DNA of 64,000 nucleotides from Qipengyuania_C sp046254955 (GTDB lineage: Bacteria > Pseudomonadota > Alphaproteobacteria > Sphingomonadales > Sphingomonadaceae), in the NCBI RefSeq assembly GCF_046254955.1, contig NZ_JBJXRG010000001.1, positions 1,426,001 to 1,490,000 on the forward strand. Reading direction: 5' to 3'. This document shows positions 44,196 through 53,335 of the stretch, piece by piece. The position numbers were made by a program, and so were the translations under genes. The notes beneath the pieces were generated by a model. The model worked only from the letters and a program-made list of their open reading frames with translations. It was not told the origin of the DNA and made no database searches. Each line of letters starts with the position of its first letter. The first letter of the stretch is position 1.

Positions 44196-44819
44196 CTATT
44201 CTCCCGAGGAGCTGAAGCGGGTTTCGAGCGCTTCCAACGCGCCTAGGATCATGGCAACGGTGATTTCCTCGACTTCCGCCAGGCTCGCCTCGCTGTGCAA
44301 CAGGTAGGCGCCTGCTGCAGCCGGGATGCCGAATGAAATATCGGAGGCTGCGCGCGCGAGATCTATCGGCAGATCGAACGATGAGGCGACGATTTTCGCA
44401 ATATATTCAACCGCATCGCCGCGCTTGAAGGCGGTGGGATCGCTCCCGCGAGAGACAGTGGGCTCAGATTGGAGCCGCTCGATGATCAGTCCGCGTTCAG
44501 CGATGTATTTGAGGTATTGGTGGGTGACGCCGCGCACCAGCTCTTCGAGGCTGGGCGCGGCTTCGGCCTCGCGAAATTGTAGCTCGCGCTGCGCTTTCAA
44601 TTCGCGTTTGAGCAAGGCGCGCAGCAGGTCGGTCAGATTGTCGAAATAGGTGTAGACCAGCGACTTGCTGATGCCAGCTTCCTGCGCAATCAGCTCCATA
44701 GTCAGAACTGCGACACCGTCGCGCGCGACGATCTCGGCCGTATGGTCGAGGATCAGAGACTTGCGTTTCTCCGGACTGAAGCGACGTCTCTTGCCCGTAT
44801 TGGTGCCAGCTTTGCTCAC
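44196..44819 (-). CDS. TetR/AcrR family transcriptional regulator
   Basis: A 207-residue repressor-type protein. The N-terminal DNA-binding region is RKSLILDHTAEIVARDGVAV, followed by LTMELIAQEAGISKSLVYTYFDNL, a classic TetR helix-turn-helix. The C-terminal half is the ligand-binding and dimer domain. The start is taken as GTG at 44819 because GGGGAG lies four to five bases upstream; another GTG four codons earlier is less likely. It lies 30 bases downstream of the VOC lipoprotein gene and probably shares its transcript. I propose it controls the operators at 47881, 52092 and 57003; this is inference from position. Confidence 0.93.
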   Translation of the reverse strand: MSKAGTNTGKRRRFSPEKRKSLILDHTAEIVARDGVAVLTMELIAQEAGISKSLVYTYFDNLTDLLRALLKRELKAQRELQFREAEAAPSLEELVRGVTHQYLKYIAERGLIIERLQSEPTVSRGSDPTAFKRGDAVEYIAKIVASSFDLPIDLARAASDISFGIPAAAGAYLLHSEASLAEVEEITVAMILGALEALETRFSSSGE

Positions 44820-44848
44820 GGTGCTCCCCACGATTGGCGAAACCTAGC

Positions 44849-45949
44849 CTAGTATGTGGTCGGATCGATCCACATCATGTCGTCGATCGATTCCGAACTT
44901 TGTGCAGAGATATTTTCCTGGATCGAGATCACATTCCCGTCTGGGTCGTAAGCATAGTAAAGCTTCCAGCCATGGCTCTCGATGGCCGGGCCGAGCATGG
45001 CGATGCCAAGCGCTTCCAGGCGCGCCGCTTCTGCATCCGCATCGGTCACTTCGAAAGCGGTCATGTTGTAGCCGAGCTGGTCGACATTGGCCGGCTCGTC
45101 GCGGACGGGTGTTGCCGGCTCGATATATTCCCAGAACTCGATTTCGAGATTGCGCAATACGAACCAGCTGCTGCGAACCACCATGCCATTGAGCCCGGCG
45201 ACATCGTCCATGCGGGGAAAATTGGAGTATTCGCCCCGTCTACGCGCGCCATAACCGATGAACTTGGTGTAGAATTCGACCATGCGGTCAACGTTCGAGG
45301 TCGCGCCGCCGATATGCGTGATCCATGCGGAATCTTCGCGGCGCGGGCTGTCCATGGTCTCGTTTTCGATCATCGTGCCATCGGGATCGCGGCCATAGGC
45401 ATAGGTAACGCCGTAGCCGCCGAGATCGACCGGTGCGTTGCGCGAAACGAGCGTGAGGCCCTGATCGAGAAACCTGCCGAAGGCCGGGGCAGTCGCCGGC
45501 GACTGGAAACAGATATGCGTGTAGCCGGGGCCATACACCGGCTTGGCGTAGGGTTCAGCAGCAGAATCGGGATCGAAATCGACCAGCTGCAGGAATACAG
45601 TCGGTGTGCGGATCAGTGCGATCTCGATTTCGCCATGATCGCCATCCATCATTTCCGCATGGAACAACTCGGATGCATCGATGCGATAGCGAGCCGCGAG
45701 TTCGAACGGCACCGCCGGCTGGTAGAACGCCAGCGTTTCATCGATGTTAGAGACGGTCTTGCCGATATGGCGGACGCCCTTGATGCGCGTGTCACCCAGG
45801 CTTTCAGGGCGGAAGAAATCAGACTGCACGATCCGGCGCGTGTCTTCGGCCGGTGCTGCGGCCACCGGCGCGGATGCCTCCGGTGCATATTGGACGCAGG
45901 CTGCGAGCATGGAGCCCAGGACTGCCAAGGTCGCGGTGCGTAGCATCAT
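44849..45949 (-). CDS. Lipoprotein with two VOC (glyoxalase/dioxygenase-fold) domains
   Basis: A 366-residue exported protein. The lipoprotein signal is TATLAVLGSMLAACVQ, so it is anchored in a membrane facing the periplasm. The first VOC domain (about 55-195) keeps a likely metal triad: His in GVRHIGKTV, His in YTHICFQS and Glu in MIENETM. The second (about 205-340) has His in THIGGATS and Glu in SIQEN, but N-M instead of the central histidine (GYNMTAFEV), so it is probably non-catalytic. VOC enzymes with a lipoprotein anchor are unusual. Three ATG codons follow AAGGAGGGA; the second (45949) has good spacing. It overlaps the upstream PQQ gene. Confidence 0.85.
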   Translation of the reverse strand: MMLRTATLAVLGSMLAACVQYAPEASAPVAAAPAEDTRRIVQSDFFRPESLGDTRIKGVRHIGKTVSNIDETLAFYQPAVPFELAARYRIDASELFHAEMMDGDHGEIEIALIRTPTVFLQLVDFDPDSAAEPYAKPVYGPGYTHICFQSPATAPAFGRFLDQGLTLVSRNAPVDLGGYGVTYAYGRDPDGTMIENETMDSPRREDSAWITHIGGATSNVDRMVEFYTKFIGYGARRRGEYSNFPRMDDVAGLNGMVVRSSWFVLRNLEIEFWEYIEPATPVRDEPANVDQLGYNMTAFEVTDADAEAARLEALGIAMLGPAIESHGWKLYYAYDPDGNVISIQENISAQSSESIDDMMWIDPTTY

Positions 45950-47823
45950 CATTCCCTCCTTGCTGGTGCGTAGACCAGCAACACATTGCCCGGAATCTGG
46001 GCAAATTTGTCATAGCCGCTGTTCACGATCAGGTGCCCGGCTACGACGACCGGCCCGGCAGAGTCGATCGATCCGCCGCGCGCTTCGACGCCGTTGATAG
46101 TTTCGAACTCTCGCCGCGTGTCGCGGCTCCACAGGATCGATCCATCGCGCGAACTATAGGCGCGCAGGATGCCATTGAGTGCACCGGCAAAGATCACGCC
46201 GGGAATGACCGTGGGCGGTGCGGAAAGCGCGGTGCGGCAACGGTGCTCGTTCTCTTCGCACACGTTGGGCTCGTACCTGCTCCACAACGGTTCGCCCGTC
46301 GCTGGATCATAGGCATGAAGGCCCTGACGCGAGGGGCCGGTCGCGAACTTGTTGCCGGGCGTATCGGCAATACCGACGTAAAGCGCCGTGCCATCGGTCG
46401 CCATGCCCCAGTGCACACCGCCGTTGAAGCCGCCCATGCCTGCGCGGCGTTCCCACAGGATCGCGCCGCCATCATCCGGGTCGAGCCCATATATCATGCC
46501 CGACTTTTGGCCTGCGAGCAGGATATCCTTCCCGCCTGCAAGCTTGAGCAGGATCGGCGGCGCGCCAAAATCGAAATCGGGGCCGTCCTCTTCAGGGCAA
46601 TTGACCTGCGTGCTGAAGCGGCCACACGCGCCGTTCCAGGCATCGCCCGCAATAGTCTGCGTGACCCATTTTTCTTGCCCTGTGTTGAGGTCGAGCGCGA
46701 TGATCGCATCGCTCTTGTCGTTGGCGGGGGAAGAGTAGTTTTCCCCGGTGCCGAAATAGATGAGGCCGCGTTCGTCATCGACTGTGGGGCTGTTCCAGAC
46801 CGGTGCGCCGGAAGGCCCGAAGCGGCGCGCGCCGACCGAGTTTTCGCCCGTCGGCTGAGGTTGTTCGACAGTATAGTAGCGCCAGATTGTGTTACCTGAC
46901 TTGGCTTCCACAGCGAGTACCCCGCCGCGGAATGTGCAGCATTCGTAATCGGGCAAGTATGCGTTGATCACTTCGGTCGAGGACATCGGCACGTAGAGCC
47001 GCCCATCATGCAGCGTGGGTGAACCCGTCATTGTGCCGGCGGCATGGTCCTTGAGCGTTCGCTTCCAGATCAGCTTTCCTGTGCGGGCGCTGACTGCGTA
47101 GAGATTGGCATCGAAATCGCCGAAAAACAGTGTTTTTGCTCTTCCGTCATCGCCGGTCGCTATCGTCGGAGCGTGGCGAACTTCGGCGTCGGCCTGGAAC
47201 GTCCAGTGCACGCAGCCACTTTCGAGGTTGAGCGCGTAGAACAGGCCGCTCTGGCTGCCGATATAGATTGCATCTTCGGTTACAGCTGGTTGCGAGCGCG
47301 CGCGGGCGGAGCCGGGAAAGCCGAACGCCCATTTGAGCTCCAGATCTGGCACATCCACTATTCCGAGACCCGCATTAGCCAGCGTCTGGAAGCGTTGGTT
47401 CTTGCGGTTGTTGCCCCAGCGGTTCCACAGCGGCTTCGACAGCTTGAGCGGATCTTCGCACATATGCGCCTCGGCATTCGCTTGCGCGTCCACTCCGCTG
47501 GGGATGGCGAGGTAATCGGCCAGGATGCGGATTTCGGCGGGCGACATATTGGCGGCCTGCTGCTGCATCACGCCGGTAGTCATTGTTTCGACAAGCGATT
47601 GCATGGTCGCGTTGCGGATCGCCGCCTTGGTCGGCGCTTCAGTCTGGCCGCTGTCATGGCAAGCGGCGCAATGCTCCTGATAGAGTGCTTCAGCCGGATT
47701 CTCTCCGAGCGCGGCGACTTCTTCTGTGTGCGGTGCGTCCGGGTTCGGTTCCTGCCCGCATGCCGACAGCGCCGCCAGAAAGACGAGAAAGGTCGGCAGG
47801 GACAAGGATCGTGTTCGCATCAT
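45949..47823 (-). CDS. Cytochrome c / PQQ-type quinoprotein dehydrogenase fusion lipoprotein
   Basis: A 624-residue periplasmic quinohemoprotein. The lipoprotein signal FLVFLAALSACGQ ends at Cys22. A heme c motif HCAACHDSG (52-56) gives an N-terminal cytochrome domain. From about 130 a beta-propeller of PQQ-type repeats follows (LFYALNLESGCVHWTFQ, LYAVSARTGKLIWKR, IIALDLNTGQEKWVTQ). Adjacent cysteines in YECCTFRGG match the vicinal disulfide of PQQ alcohol dehydrogenases. The cytochrome-first order resembles sphingomonad polyvinyl-alcohol dehydrogenases, but the substrate is not known. It should oxidise an alcohol and pass electrons to cytochrome c. It is first gene of an operon with the VOC lipoprotein and TetR, divergent from the hydrolase. 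Confidence 0.88.
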   Translation of the reverse strand: MMRTRSLSLPTFLVFLAALSACGQEPNPDAPHTEEVAALGENPAEALYQEHCAACHDSGQTEAPTKAAIRNATMQSLVETMTTGVMQQQAANMSPAEIRILADYLAIPSGVDAQANAEAHMCEDPLKLSKPLWNRWGNNRKNQRFQTLANAGLGIVDVPDLELKWAFGFPGSARARSQPAVTEDAIYIGSQSGLFYALNLESGCVHWTFQADAEVRHAPTIATGDDGRAKTLFFGDFDANLYAVSARTGKLIWKRTLKDHAAGTMTGSPTLHDGRLYVPMSSTEVINAYLPDYECCTFRGGVLAVEAKSGNTIWRYYTVEQPQPTGENSVGARRFGPSGAPVWNSPTVDDERGLIYFGTGENYSSPANDKSDAIIALDLNTGQEKWVTQTIAGDAWNGACGRFSTQVNCPEEDGPDFDFGAPPILLKLAGGKDILLAGQKSGMIYGLDPDDGGAILWERRAGMGGFNGGVHWGMATDGTALYVGIADTPGNKFATGPSRQGLHAYDPATGEPLWSRYEPNVCEENEHRCRTALSAPPTVIPGVIFAGALNGILRAYSSRDGSILWSRDTRREFETINGVEARGGSIDSAGPVVVAGHLIVNSGYDKFAQIPGNVLLVYAPARRE

Positions 47824-47880
47824 GCGCGGCGCTCATTTGGCAACGGAAGACTTGGCAGCCCACCATCGCGGGATTGATTC

Positions 47881-47902
47881 TTGTTGACTATTATTACAAT
47901 AA
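47881..47902 (+). promoter_or_regulatory. Predicted operator, copy 1 of a shared inverted repeat
   Basis: TTGTTG (47881-47886) and CAATAA (47897-47902) flank ten bases. They share TTGAC-N8-CAATAA exactly with the reverse strand of the site at 57003-57024. The site sits in the 125-base region between the divergent PQQ-VOC-TetR operon and the alpha/beta-hydrolase gene, the classic place for a TetR operator. The TTGACT inside it could also serve as a -35 box. Confidence 0.6.
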
Positions 47903-47948
47903 CGGAGGATGAGAGCTTTGCAAGGGCGGGCGGACAAGAGGAGTTGAT

Positions 47949-48989
47949 ATGAGATACCTGGGATTGTCCGCGGCATTTGCCGCCTTTGCGCTGGCAGGCT
48001 GTATGCATGGTGTTGGCGGGGAGACCGCAGCGGCGGTAGCCAAGCCGCAGGCAGAAGCGCCCGATCCGGCAGTCATCCATGCGAACGCTAACCGGGTTGG
48101 CGATATCGGCTACACGGAAGGCTACTTCGGCGAGGGCGAAACGCGGCTGCACTATGTCGAAGCGGGGAGCGGGCCGCTCATCATCCTGTATCACGGCTTC
48201 CCGAGCTTCTGGTACAGCTGGTTCGACCAGATGGAGGCGCTCAAGGGCGAGTACCGCGTCGTCGCTGTCGACGGTTTGGGAAGCGGATTGTCGGCGAAAC
48301 CGCTGGGTCTCGAGCATTACGATATCGCGATACTGGCAGCGCAGCTCGATGCCTTCTCGCGGCACATCGGCGGTGATGAGAAATACATCCTGATGGGACA
48401 CGATTGGGGCTCGGTTCTCGCGCTGTCCTATGCGCAGGCTTACCCTGACCGGCTGCACAAGGTGGTCGGCATGAGCGCGCCGCCGCTCAACCACATGCTA
48501 AACTATGTCGGAAACGACCCGGAGCAGCAACGCCGCACCGAATACATGCAGCGCTTCAAGGTGACGACGCTAGAAATGCTGCAAGCGACGAACGCGGCCG
48601 AAGTCGTGGCGCAGCGTTCCTATGCGGCGCTGGCCGAACGCGGCGATCTCACGCAGGAGGAGGTCGCGCTGTTTCACGCCGATTTGTCGAGCAACGAGCG
48701 GCTCCACGCGGCGATGCACTGGTACCGCGCCAATATCCCGGCATTCGATGCCGTGGCGGATGAGGACATGTGGCCGGGGCCGGACAAGCGGATCGCCATG
48801 CCCGGGCTGTTCATCTGGGGCGATAAGGATCAGATTTTCGTCGATGAATTGATTGACCGGATTTCAGTTGTCGAACCGATGGTCGAGACGGTCCGGATAC
48901 CCGGCGTCAATCACTGGGTGACGATGGAAGACTCCGAGCTCACGACGCAGGCGATCAAGGATTTTCTGGCAGACCAATCCGGCGAGTAG
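47949..48989 (+). CDS. Epoxide-hydrolase-like alpha/beta-hydrolase lipoprotein
   Basis: A 346-residue alpha/beta-hydrolase with a lipoprotein signal (AAFAAFALAGCMHG). The oxyanion segment is YHGFPSFWYSW, and the nucleophile is an aspartate (Asp152 in MGHDWGSVLA), as in epoxide hydrolases and haloalkane dehalogenases rather than esterases. The acid and base are in WGDKDQIF and His322 of GVNHWVTMED. A GAGGAG site lies five bases before the start. Membrane anchoring of this class is unusual. It is divergent from the PQQ operon and shares its operator region. Confidence 0.88.
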   Translation: MRYLGLSAAFAAFALAGCMHGVGGETAAAVAKPQAEAPDPAVIHANANRVGDIGYTEGYFGEGETRLHYVEAGSGPLIILYHGFPSFWYSWFDQMEALKGEYRVVAVDGLGSGLSAKPLGLEHYDIAILAAQLDAFSRHIGGDEKYILMGHDWGSVLALSYAQAYPDRLHKVVGMSAPPLNHMLNYVGNDPEQQRRTEYMQRFKVTTLEMLQATNAAEVVAQRSYAALAERGDLTQEEVALFHADLSSNERLHAAMHWYRANIPAFDAVADEDMWPGPDKRIAMPGLFIWGDKDQIFVDELIDRISVVEPMVETVRIPGVNHWVTMEDSELTTQAIKDFLADQSGE

Positions 48990-49006
48990 TTCACGGACTT
49001 CCAAAA

Positions 49007-49036
49007 AAAGGGGCGGACATTTCTGCCCGCCCTTTT
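49007..49036. terminator. Bidirectional terminator
   Basis: An AAAG-GGGCGG / CCGCCC-TTTT stem with a ten-base loop lies between the convergent hydrolase and TonB receptor genes. The A-run on one side and T-run on the other make it work on both strands. Confidence 0.8.
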
Positions 49037-49057
49037 CGCTATTGGTGTGGCTAAAGC

Positions 49058-52009
49058 CTAGAGCTTGATTTTAGCTCCGAGCCTCCAAGTGCGGCCCAGC
49101 GGGTTACCCGTGAACGGATTGTAGCCCAGCGGCGTCCTCGCTTCGGAAGCATCTTCATTCGTGAAGTTCTCGATCGAGAACTGCAGCTGAACTTCCATCG
49201 CATCGATTGGCAATTCGTAGGCGAAGTGCGCGTCGTGCTGCTTGTAGCTGTCTACAACGCGGCCGAAGTTAGTGCCGCCAAAACTTGTGGTGGCACAGAA
49301 CTCCAGTCCGTCGCAGCGCTCATCGCGAACGCTGTCAACGTATTGGAAGCCGTAGCGGGCGTTAAAGCCGCCGATATTGTAGTTGACGTAAGCGTTGCCG
49401 CGCCACGCAGCGATCGTACCGGGGGCACGGTCAAGGTTGGCAAGGCCCACAGCATCGAAGCCTTCTCTCAAGAGCTGACCGTCGAGGAAGAAGTCGCCGA
49501 CTTCGTAGGTCAAAACGTGGGTAGCCGCCGCGCCCAGCGATAGCGTGCCATTGCCCAGTTCGGTCTGGTAGGTCGCCTCGAAGTCAAGACCTGTTGTCTT
49601 GGTGCCCGGCCCGTTCACCCACTGCGTAAATACGCGCGAGATATTGAGACCAGTTGTGACGCCTTGCGTACAAACGCCGCCATCGAAGGTGATAAGCGGC
49701 ACGAAGGGATTGGCGCAGTCTGCAAAGACCGTGGTGGTACCGGTCATAGGATCGACGACTGGGATCGAGATGACCGAAGATGCGATCGCCTGTCCATCGG
49801 TTGTCGTGATCTCGTCTTCGAAATCGAAGCTCCAGTAGTCGACTGAGAAGGTAAAGCCACCGAAGTTGACCACCCCGCCGACGTTGAAGGTGAACGCGTC
49901 CTCAGGTCCAAGCGTGGTGGGATTGCCGGCAATATCGACTGCCTTGAAGTTCCCGTTTGCAGCGGCAAGACCAGCCAGCGATGTCACCGCATTGGTTGAG
50001 ACCTGTGAAGCAAGCGGCGCACGGAAGGTCGTCCCGACAGTGCCGCGCAGAACCAACCAATCGGTAGGTTCCCAGCGGATCGCGCCCTTTGGATTGAAGG
50101 TGGAGCCGATCGAGCCCCCATAATCTTCGAAGCGTGCGGCTGCGGTGATCTCCAGAGTGTCGCTGATCGGTACGAGGACTTCAGCGAAAACGGCCTTCAC
50201 ATCCTGCGAAACTTCGAGATTGCGCTGGCCGCCCAGGAAGATGAAAGAGCCCGCGCCCTGGAGAGCTTCACTACAATCCGTCTGGCCCAGAACAGGGCAG
50301 GGATTGACGTCCAAGTTACCGGTAATGTTGAGCGGCTTATTGTTAAAGGTCACAGTGCGATACTGCGCACCGGCAGCCCAACCAATTGGCCCGCCGCCCA
50401 GATCCAGTCCTGCTTCACCGGTGAAGATCAAGTCGAATACGGCCGTATCCTCGGTCTGTTGGTTGCCGTTTTCAATTTGCAGCCATTCGACCAGTTCGAC
50501 CGAATTCTCAGCGCCTGGAACGTAGAACGGATTCTGCAGACCAAATACCGGGTTCTCAGGTCCGGCGTTGGTGAATGGGTTGAACCACTGGCAACCGTTC
50601 TCGCCCGGCGTCGTCCCAGTACAATCGGGGCCGCCAAAGCCGAGCAGCGCGTCTTGCAGGCGCGAGCCCACGATACCCGGAGAACTTGCTCGGCGATCAT
50701 AGGCCATCAGCGTCGCAGAAAACTGCGCCTGAACGGTATCGGAAAGATCTTTTTCGAAAGTCCCAGAGAAGCGCATGGCTTCGTTCTTGCCGAACTGGCG
50801 GCCCGAACCACGCTCGTCGCGAGGATTGCCCAGCCAGCCGAACGGTCGCCACGCATTAACGGAAATGAACGCGGGCGTGGCGGTAAGACCGGTTTGATTC
50901 ACAAATGGTGCCACTCCAGGGTTGGCAGGCGAGACAAGAAAGCCCCCGCCAACGCGCGCGCCGCCTGGGCCCTGTAGCGGTGGATATCCCGGCGAAGTGC
51001 CAATGCTGTCCAGCTCGAGGCGCGCGTAGGTAAATTCGCCGCGGAACCGGAATGTATCCGACAGGTCGATATCGGCCTGTAGATAGCCTTGGTAGCGATC
51101 TTCGTCCTCGACCAGGTTATCGAAGGGGATGAAGCTAAAGCGACATACAACTCCATCCGGAACGCCGCCTAAATCGCCGCACCCGACATCGGGAGCAAGG
51201 GCAACGCCGTTGCCAATCTCGATCCCACCGATACCAGAATTGACGACGAACAGGCCCGGGGTAGCCAGTGCTGACCAAGCCGCCGGGTTTACATCATACG
51301 GTTGGAAGCCATAATCGCGTTCGGTCGTCGGCAATTCAGAACGATGCTGCCAGCCGACACCCGCCATGATGTTCATATTGCCGAAGTTTTTGCCGACAAG
51401 AATTGACCCTGTCCAGTTGCCGTCCGAGCCGCTGATAAACTCGTAGTCGCCCTGGACTTCAATCCCTTCGAAATCGCTCTTCGTAATAAAGTTGGCCACG
51501 CCCGCGATCGCGTCGGAACCATAGGTTGCTGCGGCGCCGTCTTTGAGAATTTCGATCCGCTCAAGCGCGAACAGCGGGATGGAGTTCGTATCACCGAAGC
51601 CAGCACCCACTGCGCCCGGAGCGGTCAGCGTGCGGTGACCATTGAACAGCACAAGCGTGCGGTTCGGACCGAGGCCGCGCAGGTTGATCGAGCCAAAGCC
51701 CTGCACGCCTTGCGCGGCGGTCGAAAACTGGTTGGTGTCACCGACGACGCTGCCGACTTGCGGAAGGTCCTTAATGAACTCGAGCGGGGAAGATATCCCT
51801 GCCACTGCGAGGTCTTCACTGCTGTAGGTATCGACCGGCTGCACCGCGTCTTCAGGTGTGCCGCGAATAAAGGAGCCGGTAACAACAATCGTGTTGTCTT
51901 CTTCAACACCTGCATCCTGCGCATCCTGCGCGAATACGGTGGTTGAACCCATGGCGGTAAGTGCAACGGCGCTAAGCGCGCTCGTGCAACGGAGCATTGA
52001 TTTCTTCAA
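49058..52009 (-). CDS. TonB-dependent outer-membrane receptor
   Basis: A 983-residue receptor that imports a bound ligand across the outer membrane with TonB energy. The signal peptide (1-28, ending TTVFA) is followed by an acidic linker and the TonB-box-like TIVVTGSFIRGTPEDAVQPV. The plug domain carries INLRGLGPNRTLVLFNGHR and ALERIEILKDGAAATYGSDAI. A 22-strand barrel follows and ends GRTWRLGAKIKL. The sequence is of the large sphingomonad type used for organic nutrients as often as for iron complexes. The start is TTG at 52009, with GGGAGG six bases upstream; an ATG at 51997 is the alternative. It is divergent from the Gfo/Idh gene across a 237-base region holding operator copy 2. Confidence 0.94.
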   Translation of the reverse strand: MKKSMLRCTSALSAVALTAMGSTTVFAQDAQDAGVEEDNTIVVTGSFIRGTPEDAVQPVDTYSSEDLAVAGISSPLEFIKDLPQVGSVVGDTNQFSTAAQGVQGFGSINLRGLGPNRTLVLFNGHRTLTAPGAVGAGFGDTNSIPLFALERIEILKDGAAATYGSDAIAGVANFITKSDFEGIEVQGDYEFISGSDGNWTGSILVGKNFGNMNIMAGVGWQHRSELPTTERDYGFQPYDVNPAAWSALATPGLFVVNSGIGGIEIGNGVALAPDVGCGDLGGVPDGVVCRFSFIPFDNLVEDEDRYQGYLQADIDLSDTFRFRGEFTYARLELDSIGTSPGYPPLQGPGGARVGGGFLVSPANPGVAPFVNQTGLTATPAFISVNAWRPFGWLGNPRDERGSGRQFGKNEAMRFSGTFEKDLSDTVQAQFSATLMAYDRRASSPGIVGSRLQDALLGFGGPDCTGTTPGENGCQWFNPFTNAGPENPVFGLQNPFYVPGAENSVELVEWLQIENGNQQTEDTAVFDLIFTGEAGLDLGGGPIGWAAGAQYRTVTFNNKPLNITGNLDVNPCPVLGQTDCSEALQGAGSFIFLGGQRNLEVSQDVKAVFAEVLVPISDTLEITAAARFEDYGGSIGSTFNPKGAIRWEPTDWLVLRGTVGTTFRAPLASQVSTNAVTSLAGLAAANGNFKAVDIAGNPTTLGPEDAFTFNVGGVVNFGGFTFSVDYWSFDFEDEITTTDGQAIASSVISIPVVDPMTGTTTVFADCANPFVPLITFDGGVCTQGVTTGLNISRVFTQWVNGPGTKTTGLDFEATYQTELGNGTLSLGAAATHVLTYEVGDFFLDGQLLREGFDAVGLANLDRAPGTIAAWRGNAYVNYNIGGFNARYGFQYVDSVRDERCDGLEFCATTSFGGTNFGRVVDSYKQHDAHFAYELPIDAMEVQLQFSIENFTNEDASEARTPLGYNPFTGNPLGRTWRLGAKIKL

Positions 52010-52091
52010 GGTATCCTCCCCTCAACTAAACAGATGCAATTCCCCACTTTGCAATCGGGAAACTGCTGCATCTCCAGCCGCCAGTCAATAT

Positions 52092-52112
52092 AATTTGACA
52101 AATAGTCAATAA
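52092..52112 (-). promoter_or_regulatory. Predicted operator, copy 2 of a shared inverted repeat
   Basis: On the minus strand this reads TTATTG-N9-CAAATT with TTGAC-TATTT-GTCAA at its core, a perfect five-base inverted repeat. It shares TTGACTATT with copy 1. It lies in the divergent region between the TonB receptor and the Gfo/Idh-AKR-TauD operon. The spacer is one base shorter than in the other two copies. Confidence 0.5.
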
Positions 52113-52246
52113 AAGACAGAACGGCGTTTGACTCCCGAGAGCAAAGCTGCACCAAATGACATGCGAAGACAATGCACCCATAGCCAGGAAACGAAAGCAG
52201 TTCACGATTGTGTCTCTCATGCCACGACCCTTGATATGAACCGCCC

Positions 52247-53335
52247 ATGAGTTCGTCTCGCTACGCAATAATCGGCTGCGGCATGATGGGGCGCGAGCAC
52301 ATGCGCAATATCGCGCTCGTGCCCGAAGCCGAGCTCGTGGCAATAGCCGATCCGGACAAAGCTTCGCGCGATCATGCCCAAAAGCTTGCTGCATCGCTCA
52401 ACCAAGAGGTCGCGCTGTACTCCGATATGCAGGGCATGCTCGCCGATGCGCGGCCCGATGCGCTGATTATCGCTGCGCCCAATCACACGCATTTCGGGAT
52501 CCTGCAATCGGTGATGCCGCGCGCGCTACCGATATTGGTCGAGAAGCCGCTATGCACCACGGTTGAGCATGCCGAAGAAATCGCGCGCCTCGCCCGCGAC
52601 TATCCCGCGCTTTTCTGGGTCGGGCTGGAGTATCGCTACATGCCGCCGGTCACTCGCTTCGTCGATCGCGTCCACGCTGGCGAGCCTGGAAATCCGCGCA
52701 TGATGTATATCCGCGAGCATCGCTTCCCATTCCTCCCCAAGGTGGGCGACTGGAACCGCTTCAATCGCAACACCGGCGGCACACTGGTCGAAAAATGCTG
52801 CCATTTCTTCGATCTTATGCGCCATACCTTGCGCGACGAGCCGGTGCGGATCTTCGCCAGCGGCGCGCAGGACGTGAACCATCTCGACGAGCAATATGGC
52901 GGCGAAGTGCCGGACATCCTCGACAACGCTTTGGTTACTGTGGAATTTGCGGGCGGCGCGCGTGCGGTGCTCGATCTGTGCATGTTTGCCGAGGGGGCGG
53001 AGCAGCAGGAAGAGATCTACGTGCTGGGCGAGAAAGGCAGGCTTGACGTAACCATCCCGGCGGCTGACGTCACTTGGTCACCGCGCGATCGCTCAGGGCC
53101 GCAGGTCGAGCATGTCGACACACCTGCCAATGCGCTGTCGGCCGGCGATCACCACGGCGCAACCTATTTCCAGCTCCAGCATTTCCAGCGTGCCCTGATC
53201 GAAGGCCTCCCGCCGCAAGTGAGCGCGATCGATGGCTTGCGCTCGGTACAGATGGGCGCCGCTGCCCAGCAGTCGATAGCCACCGGCCAGCCGGTCGAAC
53301 TCGATTTTAGTGAAGAAGGAGGCCTCGGTGCCTGA
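52247..53335 (+). CDS. Gfo/Idh/MocA family oxidoreductase
   Basis: A 362-residue NAD(P)-dependent dehydrogenase for sugars, inositols or related polyols. The N-terminal Rossmann fold has YAIIGCGMMGREHMRNIALV; NHTHFGILQ and the catalytic-type EKPLCTTVEHAE follow. The C-terminal domain has RFNRNTGGTLVEKCCHFFDLM with the histidine typical of the family's active site. It lacks a signal peptide, so it is cytoplasmic. The substrate is not clear. It is first of three genes (Gfo/Idh, AKR, TauD) with overlaps, so they form one operon. Confidence 0.92.
   Translation: MSSSRYAIIGCGMMGREHMRNIALVPEAELVAIADPDKASRDHAQKLAASLNQEVALYSDMQGMLADARPDALIIAAPNHTHFGILQSVMPRALPILVEKPLCTTVEHAEEIARLARDYPALFWVGLEYRYMPPVTRFVDRVHAGEPGNPRMMYIREHRFPFLPKVGDWNRFNRNTGGTLVEKCCHFFDLMRHTLRDEPVRIFASGAQDVNHLDEQYGGEVPDILDNALVTVEFAGGARAVLDLCMFAEGAEQQEEIYVLGEKGRLDVTIPAADVTWSPRDRSGPQVEHVDTPANALSAGDHHGATYFQLQHFQRALIEGLPPQVSAIDGLRSVQMGAAAQQSIATGQPVELDFSEEGGLGA

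Noticed and set aside
45949..47823. Naming the quinoprotein a polyvinyl-alcohol dehydrogenase
   Set aside because: Only domain order suggests it; there is no PVA hydrolase gene beside it and many related dehydrogenases act on other alcohols.
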